Of a stretch of 64,000 nt of DNA, positions 10,830 through 20,300 are shown in pieces. The stretch is taken from the NCBI GenBank assembly GCA_947359465.1, contig OX375877.1, positions 73,668,698-73,732,697 on the forward strand. The letters run 5' to 3'. Position numbers and translations under genes: made by a program. Source of the stretch: Metellina segmentata. Its lineage: Eukaryota > Arthropoda > Arachnida > Araneae > Tetragnathidae. The notes beneath the pieces are model-generated. The model worked only from the letters and a program-made list of their open reading frames with translations. It was not told the DNA's origin and did not search any database. Each line of letters starts with the position of its first letter. The first letter of the stretch is position 1.

Positions 10830-11024
10830 GTGATGATGGCTATGGTCAAATTTGTTACTGCTTATGGGGAACAGGAGTGCTTATGTAATGTGAAATATCC
10901 TCTGTACAAAAATAAAGCAGCCAAGGCAGTTGTAATCGATGAGTTAGGAAAGCGATGGGAATACTTTCCGACATTCTCAGAGTTAAAAAGTATTCTTTTG
11001 GGTCTTCAACTGCGAGTTCTATAA
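10830..11024 (+). CDS. MADF-like domain fragment, probably transposon-associated
   Basis: A 64-residue frame with VTAYGEQECLCNVKYPLYKNK, then AVVIDELGKRW and FPTFSEL, ending in a stop at 11022. The order of an acidic/Leu helix, a Cys/Leu-rich W- or C-x-x-x-HPLYK motif and a second helix ending GKRW resembles the N-terminal part of MADF DNA-binding domains. These are Myb/SANT-related and occur in host regulators and in the DNA-binding protein of PIF/Harbinger transposons. The third helix is incomplete and nothing recognisable follows; a spliced continuation after 11024 is possible. With transposon debris on both sides I favour a transposon remnant over a host gene. Confidence 0.4.
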   Translation: MMMAMVKFVTAYGEQECLCNVKYPLYKNKAAKAVVIDELGKRWEYFPTFSELKSILLGLQLRVL

Positions 11025-11251
11025 GAAGCACAGTGGAGGCATATCTCTTCGATCACAATTCAATCTAGTACCCTTTTTTCTCCATTCATTTAAAATCTCT
11101 TCCACCTCAAGCATTGCAGCACCATATATTGTTCGATTCAGCCTAGCTCTTCGTATCATCTTTAGCAGTCGAAGCCAAGTAATAAATTATTTTAATTCTT
11201 TAAAAATTTTAACTAGCAGTTTAGCACGAGATGAAATTACTAGAGAGGTAG

Positions 11252-11257
<6 letters not shown>

Positions 11258-11339
<82 letters not shown>
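11258..11339. repeat. (TA)n microsatellite, about 41 repeats
   Basis: Uninterrupted TA dinucleotides. Confidence 0.98.
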
Positions 11340-11343
<4 letters not shown>

Positions 11344-11815
11344 CATTTTCTACAACAAAAATACACCATTTAAGATTAGGGAAGATATTTTAACTCCATA
11401 AATTAAGCATGATATAATTTAAGAGCATTTAATTCGTTATTCTATCAGATTAACACATCAAGCAACAGATCTATTTTAAGGATTCAATTGCTTGAACAAC
11501 TGTAGATCTGAGATTGAAATCATGAAAGTTCTTTCATGTTTCAAACGTCACTAAATACGATTAATTTCCTTTGTTAAAATATTTAACTAAAATAACTAAT
11601 ATATTTATATCGAGAGACTTTGGCTGTGCTTCATGGCACAAAGAACATTTATGGCCACCCCAGTGCCAAACAACTTTAATTAAATGGACATACTAATACA
11701 AAAGAGATTCATCCAGGAATGAGAGGAACCTAACAGGAATCGTTTTAGCATCGTCTACAATTCGCAGGTTTCTATCGCATTGGAAAACTCACCATGCCAT
11801 TACGACTCCGTTTGG
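11340..11815. other. Unannotated sequence
   Basis: No gene or repeat recognised between the TA microsatellite and SINE copy 5. Confidence 0.4.
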
Positions 11816-12110
11816 AAGGTAGGTAGGTTGATATTGAATCAGCGTCACTCTGGAGCAACTCAGCGAGCTATTGGTGACGGTCAGGGATCGATCCAGAAAG
11901 ATAATATCCGAAGACAACGACTCGTAATTTTGAACCGCGTTCAGATGATCTGAGCTCGTAATCCACTCAGCAAACTTTCACTGCAATCCACCGTGAGGAC
12001 AGTTGAGACCACGACATATTTAACGTGTACCAGACGAAGATGACGGTCTTTGATTGGATCTAGTTTCGTAGTCCCAACCCACCGGTTGCCAACTCACTAC
12101 TCTTTCAATA
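11816..12110 (-). repeat. SINE family copy 5
   Basis: It shares GGTAGGTAGGT, CACTCTGGAGCAAC, TATTGGTGACGGTC, GGGATCGATCC and TCGTAATTTTGAACC in the family order. The tRNA-like head is badly decayed (TAGTTTCGTAGTCCC in the place of the B box). No clear target duplication. Confidence 0.7.
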
Positions 12111-12348
12111 GGGTTAACTCTTTTTTTTTTAAGTAATGGATATTTTTGAATATATAGAAAAAATGCACTAGAATCGTACAAGAAACCGCGCTTTTGAAGT
12201 TTTGATATTAAAAGTCATACCAGTCAGAGATATTGTTGAATTCAATAACTCCATGAGTAGTGGATTCGGTGTAATTTCCGAATTTGTATCAATAGATGAT
12301 GACCCACCTATATAAAAAATACATAAAGTCCTAAATATATTAAACAAA
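12111..12348. other. Unannotated sequence
   Basis: No gene or repeat recognised before the mariner-like element, apart from a T run at about 12121. Confidence 0.4.
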
Positions 12349-12981
12349 GGGTGTCCCAAAATTCATGTAAGAAATCATTTTGATAGCAAACACAAATTTA
12401 TAATAAAAATTGTAAATTTTTCATTGATTCATAAAGTATACAATATAGGGTTATGTATGGAATAGCATATCGTGTAAATGGCCTCCAAGGCTTTCGCTGG
12501 CACATACGTATTCTTTTGTTGAAATTTTACACAACCGTTTTGCATAAATGTGACTGAATTTCGTTGATACAGAGCTCAATTTCCTCTTTCAAGGCGTGGT
12601 CTGTCGTTGGCTTATTGGCAAGAAAACGGGAAATTACTCGACCAGGAAATGACTCATGCAGTAACTGATTTCTTTCTTGGGCTGTATGGGATGTGGCACC
12701 GTCTTGTTGAAACCACATGTTGTCCACAGCCATATCTTGCAATTTAGGCACAAAAAATTGGATTACCATGTCTCATATTTTGTACGAAAATTGCGAACAG
12801 TAGCTGCCAAACCACCTTCATTATTTTTAAAATATTCCTCAACAATTAAAACGCATTGTTCTTTCGTGTAGCGCTTCATTTTAATAACCCTGAACTGTCA
12901 CGCTGTCTTTTCTTTTCGTTGGCTATATTTTATCGCACAAATGGTGCAAAATTCAAATCTTGCGGGAATTTTGGGACACCC
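12349..12981 (-). mobile_element. mariner-like element, internally deleted (633 bp)
   Basis: The ends read GGGTGTCCCAAAATTC on the left and GAATTTTGGGACACCC on the right: perfect 16 bp inverted repeats that continue imperfectly. Inside are two pieces of a transposase on the minus strand. TA follows the right end but the left flank is AA. Confidence 0.85.
12527..12879 (-). pseudogene. mariner-like transposase, two internal deletions
   Basis: The N-terminal piece begins at ATG 12879 with MKRYTKEQCVLIVEEYF and AATVRNFRTKYE, a helix-turn-helix start typical of arthropod Tc1/mariner transposases, and stops at TAA 12763. The C-terminal piece (ATG at 12769) contains WFQQDGATSHTA, the motif with the second catalytic Asp, then SFPGRVISR and KPTTDHALKEEIE. 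Normally a WPPRSxDLTPxDxFLWG-type segment with the third catalytic residue lies between the last two; here RVISR runs almost straight into KPTTD, so it is deleted. The stretch between the DNA-binding domain and FQQDGA is also mostly absent. It cannot be active. Confidence 0.82.
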
Positions 12982-13060
12982 TATAGATAAATTATCTTTA
13001 TCCAAAATTTTCTGGATAACAGCCAACATTATAATTGTTGTAAGCAAGCAAACATTTTAA

Positions 13061-13770
13061 ATGAAAGGCTTGTAATGGTTATAACTGATATAGATACTCG
13101 TACAGATGTTGATTTCTTTAACTTTGTTCTTGATCTTGTAGAATTCGAGATACTACTATAGGTATTCTCGTGGGTAATGCATTTGAACAGCAGTTAATCC
13201 CACGCTTTTCAATTATTTAGAAAGTTAAAAATTTTTTTAAAGAAAGACTTAATTGCAATAATGGTTATACCTGATGTAGATACTCGATGTTGATTTCACT
13301 AACTTTGTTCTTGATCTTGTAGAATTCGAGATATTATTATAGGTATTCTTGTAGGTAATGCATTTGAACAGTAGTTAATTCCACGCTTTTCAACTATCGA
13401 TAAAGTTTAAAATTGTTTAAAGAAAGACTTGACTGCAGTAATGGTTATACCTGATGTTGATTTCTGTAACTTTATTCTTGATCTTGTAGAATTCGAGATA
13501 CTACTATATTCTCGTGAATAATGCATTTGAATAGTTGTTTCCACGCTTTTCAATTATTGAGAAAGTTTAAAGTTATTTAAAGAAAGACTTGATTACAGTA
13601 ATAGTTATATATGATGTAGATCCTCGTGCAAATGTTGATTTCACTAAATTTGTTCCTGATCTTGTAGAATTCTAGATACTACTATATTCTCGCGGAAAAT
13701 GCATTTAAGCAGCAGTTATTTCCACTCAAATTTATAGTTTTTTGAAGAAACACTTGATTATAGTAAAATC
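13061..13770. repeat. Tandem repeat, 160-180 bp period, four copies and a stub
   Basis: Each copy holds AGAAAGACTTGATTACAGTA, ATGGTTATACCTGATGTAGA, TCTTGATCTTGTAGAATTC, GAGATACTACTATA and TTCCACGCTTTTCAATTAT. Copies begin near 13061, 13241, 13421 and 13581; a fifth stub starts near 13744. Copies differ by small indels and about 5-10% substitutions. No open frame runs through. Confidence 0.88.
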
Positions 13771-14149
13771 TTTAATATAACAACTAATTTTAAAACATTT
13801 TCGAATATTTAAAGCACACATGAATATTCATTTTATGTTTATTATAGATTTTTTTATGATACAGATTAGAATTTAAGTATTTGTTTAGAACTACTTTAAG
13901 TTTATATTGTGTCGTTTAAGTTATATCATTTCGATTATTGCTAATAGATTATTCATTTCACATGTGCAGTGAGTATGAAACATGCACAAATAATTATTTT
14001 ATGAAATTTTACGAGTACCATAGTTAGCCTTCATCGTCTAGTCTATTTTAAAAATTAATTTAATGTATTCAGGTTGTTTGGTTTAGCCTAGAATCCTTCT
14101 AAAATAATTGAGTTGTGAAACACCAAACACTATTTGAGATTGGTACATA
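13771..14149. other. Unannotated sequence
   Basis: AT-rich. If the candidate terminal exon at 14329-14351 is right, this is downstream flank of the repeat-array gene. Confidence 0.35.
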
Positions 14150-14155
14150 TTTATT
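14150..14155 (-). promoter_or_regulatory. Candidate poly(A) signal AATAAA
   Basis: AATAAA on the minus strand, about 175 bases after the stop of the candidate last exon of the array gene, a sensible 3' UTR length. In AT-rich DNA this hexamer is common, so the weight comes only from its position. Confidence 0.3.
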
Positions 14156-14328
14156 AAAAATTCCTACAGTGAGTGTTTGACAAATATCTCAACTACAATT
14201 TGAAACAAAAATCAGTTCAGATCATGTTTGAAAAGTGAATAAAGTTCTATACGATGAATTAACTTTCTGAAGAAGTGGTCACTCATGTTGCAGTAGAACG
14301 TTTTCGATGTTTGTGCTGATTCAGATCT

Positions 14329-14351
14329 TCAACCACTAGGGGACGATTTTC
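14329..14351 (-). CDS. Candidate terminal exon of the repeat-array gene
   Basis: Read right to left, a pyrimidine/AT-rich stretch ends in TTTCATACAG at 14352 and is followed by an exon starting GAAAATCG. All array exons end in phase 1 with a G. Joined in that phase, this exon reads G-K-S-S-P-S-G and then TGA (14331-14329). The Ser/Pro/Gly composition suits the repeat protein, and AATAAA follows at 14155. In phase 0 the same exon would read a longer basic tail (ENRPLVVEDLNQ and so on) ending at about 14285, but that phase does not match the array donors. Another acceptor near 15104 (TCTCTTAG, then ACCGTTAA) would also terminate. Spliced reads are needed; this is a proposal. Confidence 0.25.
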
Positions 14352-15325
14352 CTGTATGAAAAATTTTAGAATTCATCTTTTGCTCAATTGAAAAAGATAC
14401 ATTTAAATATTTATTTGAGTTTATTTAAGGATAGAAATTCGTGCAGTTTCAAATTTATAATCTTAATTTGGTATTTTGAAATTTGAGGAAATATATCACT
14501 AATTACATGAATGAGGAGTTATTTTTAAAGTACAATGGTAAATAAGTAGTTTCGTGGGAAAAGGTGCAGAGACAAATTAAAAATCTAACTAGAGCGATAT
14601 TTTTGTGAGATTTTAGTTTATAGAGTTTGGACTAAAATACAAAAGAACGGTTAATTGAGATTTGATAGTTGTATAAATTTCTACATATTTATTTAACATC
14701 GAGACGTTATACTAAACACGAAAGAAATACAAAATTTTATCATTTACTAATTAATGCAACAGTAAATACTATATACCGGCGTTGACCGTAAACGTGATGT
14801 TGGTTTGCCAGTCAAAATGTTTTATTTTTTTATATTTTTTTTTCTCTACTTCGCTAAAATGGAATAGGGCATGAAATGGATTCTGCTTTTTTTTTTCAAC
14901 ACGAAGGGCAGAAAATGCAATCTGTTTATTTTTAAAAGCGAAAGCATACGTGACATCACATTTTCTTGCGAAAATATGAAATATATATTCAATTTAAAAA
15001 TTATTTATTGAAATAGAATCATATTTTTAGGTAACGATCAATAGTAAAATTTCAGCAGATTTCAGATCCGTTGAAATTTTTACTCCATCTTTAACGGTCT
15101 AAGAGATAGGAAAAAGAACTAAGTAACTCCAGTTAAAAAATTATTTGGTTTTTATCATCTGGTTAGAAAATTATTCCTCCGCGCATAATCAAGGCGGAAA
15201 CAAAAATAAATTTAGAATCTGTGACCTTCTATGCTGTTGCATTTAAAAATGACTAAATTTCATTAATTTCATATAAAAATGTTCTTGATTGAATTTTAAA
15301 ATTCGCCGAGACAGGAAATTTGCAA
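14352..15325. other. Unannotated AT-rich sequence, possible intron
   Basis: Scanned on both strands: no exon resembling the array exons. It may be part of the last intron of the array gene. Confidence 0.35.
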
Positions 15326-15348
15326 ATATATATATATATATATATATT
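15326..15348. repeat. (TA)n microsatellite, left block
   Basis: About 11 TA repeats next to the possible Helitron-like insertion. Confidence 0.9.
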
Positions 15349-15758
15349 AAAAAAAAAGTTGCCTCCGCCGCAGGATTGAAAACTGTGTTGTTTAGCTCGA
15401 TTCTTAAACGATTTCCCGAGAAAGCACTGATCGGAAAAAAACTAAACTAACACGATTTGTTCTTCATCGTATTCCCTGGACAATTATTAAGATTTTTTTC
15501 CGATGCGGCTATTAGTTTAGGGTTTATTAAGTGTCAAAATTGAAGAAACGAAATTTCTTCCGCGAGTGAGCAAAACACATACAAATTTTCAGTCTTCAGC
15601 CGTGAGTTTTTTTTTAAAGTACCTCTCAACGTAAATTTTTGCCGCTCGTCGAGTTTTTTTTTTTGAAATTTCAATTTGGTTCTTGATAATATTTTTTTGA
15701 AATTCGGGAGAAATCGGGATTTGGCGAGCGTAAGCGAGCAGAGGGCGGAGCCCCCTAG
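15349..15758 (+). mobile_element. Possible non-autonomous Helitron (3' end visible)
   Basis: The right end has a short GC-rich hairpin GGGC-GGA-GCCC, then CCTAG followed by T inside a TA run. Helitrons end in CTRR preceded by a small hairpin and insert between A and T without duplicating the target. The block sits between two TA microsatellites, as if it landed inside one. Just before the hairpin is GGCGAGCGTAAGCGAGC, itself a small palindrome. The left end lacks an obvious TC terminus, so the 5' boundary is a guess. Confidence 0.4.

Positions 15759-15785
<27 letters not shown>
15759..15785. repeat. (TA)n microsatellite, right block
   Basis: About 13 TA repeats directly after the CTAG end. 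Confidence 0.9.
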
Positions 15786-15790
<5 letters not shown>

Positions 15791-16270
15791 CCAAAAAATT
15801 TTCACGAAATTCCTTCTACACAAAATTTGGGGAACTGTCTTAGATCAACGGGATTACTGTCTTCTTTGGGAATTTCTTTAACATGAAACGATAATCCATT
15901 TACAATATAATAACATTTAACTCAGCACAATCTTGATTGCTAAAGTATAGATTGAAGAATATATACATAGACGATAACAGACATTGCAGAATTGGCTTAA
16001 ATCTTTTCAAAAGCCGATTTAATTAAAAATTGTATTGATCAAATCAGAAAGAAATAAACATATATCAAAAATAAAATTACAAGTAACGTTAAGACGATAG
16101 AGAAATTTACGCTTCCAATAAAAGACGTATTAATGTTCCTCTAGGGAAACGGTTAAAAAATGTAAAGTACTCATAACATTACGGTGTTAAAATTTAAAAT
16201 CAAAGAGGCACGAAAATGAATTAATACAAATTCACCTCACCAATTTAGTTAGAAAACAAATGAATCTTAC
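15786..16270. other. Left edge of the array, probable intron
   Basis: No repeat-unit similarity until about 16245, where GTTAGAAAACAAATGAATCTTAC resembles the sequence next to exon A in other units. Nothing else recognised. Confidence 0.4.
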
Positions 16271-17398
16271 CTGTCACTGGAGTAATTACAGAACTAGTGC
16301 TACCTGTTGGGGTCGAACCGAAACTAGCTCCGCTAACGTCAGACCCACCTAAAATACATATTTAATACAATATTATTTCAAAATTTTAAGAGTTGTCATC
16401 TTTTAAAAAGCTTAACAAAGGTTAGATTAATTTTAAAAAAAAAATTGCTTTCGAAACAAAAGGGAGTATTTTTCGTTTTTTTTTGTACCCACAACTCTGA
16501 AGTCGTTCGTAGCCAGAATAAAGAAACGAAGAAATTCCGAAAGGTCATGAAAAATGTTCTCGTCATCGGAGAGCTTTTAAGGCTTTACCTGTGGACGATC
16601 CTGGTGTACCCGAAGATCCTGTATTTCCAGATGTAGAGGATCCTGGAGTTCCAGAAGATCCTGTGTTTGCAGATTGACTGACATCTGGGCTCGAATTGCT
16701 GGATGAGGATCCACCTGAAAAGAACAAATGGTTTTCTTAATCTGAAAAATACTTTCTCTTTGCTGATAATCAGCACGAAATGATGGCTGTGAAAAGAGGA
16801 ATCGGGCAAGATAATGTACGAAAAAAATAAGAAAAGCATAGCTTTAGATTTCCTGCCAGCAGCATAGTTTGAACGTTTCGATGTAAGAATTTTAGAACAG
16901 TGTACAACATACGCGTTTGAAATAAAACAGCGCATAAAAGCAATTCTAACGCGAAAGCAAAGTATTTATTGATAATAGTACCTGTCGACACAGGTGTAGT
17001 AGATGATCCAGTACTTGCTGTTGGCGTCGAAGCTGGAATAGAATCACTTGTTGATGAGCCACCTGATCAAAGATGGAAGATAATATTAATATCTATGATT
17101 TTCTTCTCAACTTTGAATAGCAGTTGTAAATGAATGAGCATTTATTAAAAACTGGGAAAGAGAAAGAAGATATTTTGACGAAAATATTTTTTCAATTGAA
17201 AATTCCGATAACACTTTTAGTTAAACTTGTGGTTTTTTCCATGTTTTTACAATTCTACCAAACGAAAAGATTCCCTTAGGAATGTAACGTAAAAGGAGTA
17301 AGTGTCTGTCACACCTGTCGTAGAAACAGGTAAGGTGGAAGAACCTGTGCTTGCAGTTGGAGATGACGCAGGACTCGAATCACTTACAGTTGATCCGC
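16271..17398 (-). repeat. Array unit 1 (edge unit, most diverged)
   Basis: Exons: A 16271-16348, B 16589-16714, C 16982-17062, D 17315-17398; E relic 17704-17783. Exon A differs from all others: Thr to Asp (SDVSG), Ser to Phe (ASFGS), and the tail GSTSSVITPVT. C has Ile in DSIPAS. Frames and splice sites are kept. This is the 3'-most unit of the gene. Confidence 0.78.
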
Positions 17399-20300
17399 CT
17401 GTAATTTAAATTATGTGAAATCTCGCATCTAAACCTATGAGTTGAAGCCTACATGCATATGATGAAAAGAATGCCACTAGGAACTGTACTTTTTTCACAA
17501 AACGAAGACGAAATGTTAAAGAAAATTTGTTTCGATTGACTTATAAGTCAAAATTACCATGAATACTTTCTGAAATAAGGTTAGAACCACAGAAATTGTG
17601 ATGTTTACAGTTAACGATAACCTGTTGCTTTTTTCGCGAATCTCAAAGTCAGCTTTAATATTCGTATATATTTCGAAACTTTAAATTCTCAAATGTTAAT
17701 TTTCGTTGATACAGGTGACTTAGAGGATCCAATGCTCTCTTTCACAGTGGAAGCAAGACTTGAACAACTTGCCAAAAATCCACCTGGATGTAAAATTGAT
17801 TGCATTTGCTAATTTCTACAAGTGAAGTATCAATATCTTTCCCGCACTCAAACATTAAACATATTTGAGTTGTATATTTCGATACATAATTGTAGTTATA
17901 CTATTCAATCGAAAAGATTTCACATAAATTTACTCTCGCAATAATATGGGAATGTTTGAAGATATCGTTCGAAAACTTTGTAGACGGAGTTATAACAAGT
18001 CGGGAAAACATTGAATCAGAGGTTTCATTGGTGGTTAAACAAGTTTAGAAAACAAACCGAATCATACCTGTCACTGGAGTAGTTGAACTACCAGTGCCTG
18101 CTGTTGGTGTCGATCCGGAACTAGCTCCGCTAACGGTAGACCCACCTAAAATACACATTTAAAACTTATTTATTCCAAAAAGTTTGAGAGTTGTCCTCTT
18201 TTAAAAAGGTAACCAGAGTTTAGATTAACTTTAGAAATAAAAATAATTGTCTTCGAAACACAAGAAGGAACAGTATTTTTCGTATTTTCTGTACACTCAA
18301 CTCTGAAGTAGTTAGTAGCCAGAATTAAGAAATGAAGAAATTTTATGAATTGTTCTCGGCGTGGGAGAGCAATTAAGGCTTTACCTGTGGACGATCCTGG
18401 TGTACCCGAAGATCCTGTATTTCCAGATGTAGAGGATCCTGGAGTTCCAGAAGATCCTGTGTTTGCAGATTGACTGACATCTGGGCTCGAATTGCTGGAT
18501 GAGGATCCACCTGAAAAGAACAAATGGTTTTCTTAATCTGAAAAATACTTTCTCTTTGCTGATAATCAGCACGAAATAATGGCTGTGAAAAGAGGAATCG
18601 GGCAAGATAATGTACGAAAAAAAGAAGAAAAGCATAGCTTTAGATTTCCTGCCAGCAGCATAGTTTGAACGTTTCGATGTAAGAATTTTAGAACAGTGTA
18701 CAACATACGCGTTTGAAATAAAACAGCGCATAAAAGCAATTCTAATGCGAAAGCAATGTATTTATTGATAATATTACTTGTCGACACAGGTGTAGTAGAT
18801 GATCCAGTACTTGCTGTTGGTGTCGAAGCTGGACTAGAATCACTTGCTGATGAGCCACCTGATCAAAGATGGAAGATAATATTAATATCGATGATTTTCT
18901 TCTCAACTTTGAATAGCAGTTGTAAATGAATGAGCATTTATAAAAACTGGAAAAGGAAAAGAAGATATTTTGACGAAAATATTTTTCAATTGAAAATTCC
19001 GTTAACACTTTTATTTAAACTTGTAGTTTTTTCCAGCATGTTTTTACAATTCTACCAAACGAAAATATTCCCTTAGGAATGAAACGTAAAAGGAGACAGT
19101 GTCTGTCACACCTGTCGTAGAAACAGGTAAAGTGGAAGAACCTGTGCTTGCAGTTGGAGATGACGCAGGACTCGAATCACTTACAGTTGATCCGCCTGTA
19201 ATTTAAATTATGTGAAATCTTGCATCTAAACCTATGAGTTGAAGCCTACATGCATATGATGAAAAGAATGCCACTAGAAACTGTACTTTTTTCACAAAAC
19301 GAAGACGAAATGTTATAAAAAATTTGTTTCGATTTACTTATAAGTCCAAATTACCATGAATACTTTCTGAAGTAAGGTTAGAACCACAGAAATTTTGACG
19401 TTTTACGTCGAACGTTTTTTGACGTTAAAAAAGGAACAGTTAACGATAAACTGTTGCTTTTTTCGCGACTCTCAAAGTCAGCTTTAATATTCGTATATAT
19501 TTTAAAACTTTAAATTCTCAAATGTTAATTTTCGTTGATACAGGTGACTTAGAGGATCCAAGGCTCCCTTTTACAGTGGAAGCAATACTTGAACAACTTG
19601 TCAAAAATCCACCTGGATGTAAAATTAATTGCATTTGCTAATTTCTACAAGTGAAGTATCAATATCTTTCCCGCACTCAAACATTAAACATATTTGAGTT
19701 GTATATTTCGATACATAATTGTAGTTATACTATTCAATCGAAAAGATTTCACATAAATTTACTCTCGCAATAATATGGGAATGTTTGAAGATATCGTTCG
19801 AAAACTTTGTAGACGGAGTTATAACAAGTCGGGAAAACATTGAATCAGAGGTTTCATTGGTGGTTAAACAAGTTTAGAAAACAAACCGAATCATACCTGT
19901 CACTGGAGTAGTTGAACTACCAGTGCCTGCTGTTGGTGTCGATCCGGAACTAGCTCCGCTAACGGTAGACCCACCTAAAATACACATTTAAAACTTATTT
20001 ATTCCAAAAAGTTTGAGAGTTGTCCTCTTTTAAAAAGGTAACCAGAGTTTAGATTAACTTTAGAAATAAAAATAATTGTCTTCGAAACACAAGAAGGAAC
20101 AGTATTTTTCGTATTTTCTGTACACTCAACTCTGAAGTAGTTCGTAGCCAGAATTAATAAATGAAGAAATTTTATGAATTGTTCTCGGCGTGGGAGAGCA
20201 ATTAAGGCTTTACCTGTGGACGATCCTGGTGTACCCGAAGATCCTGTATTTCCAGATGTAGAGGATCCTGGAGTTCCAGAAGATCCTGTGTTTGCAGATT

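Noticed and set aside
18170..18523. 117-residue minus-strand frame starting MFFSGG, repeated in nearly every unit
   Set aside because: Only the 126 bp exon B inside it is coding. The MFFS start is the intron acceptor (TTTTCAG) and the tail GKALIALPRR onwards is read-through into the intron.
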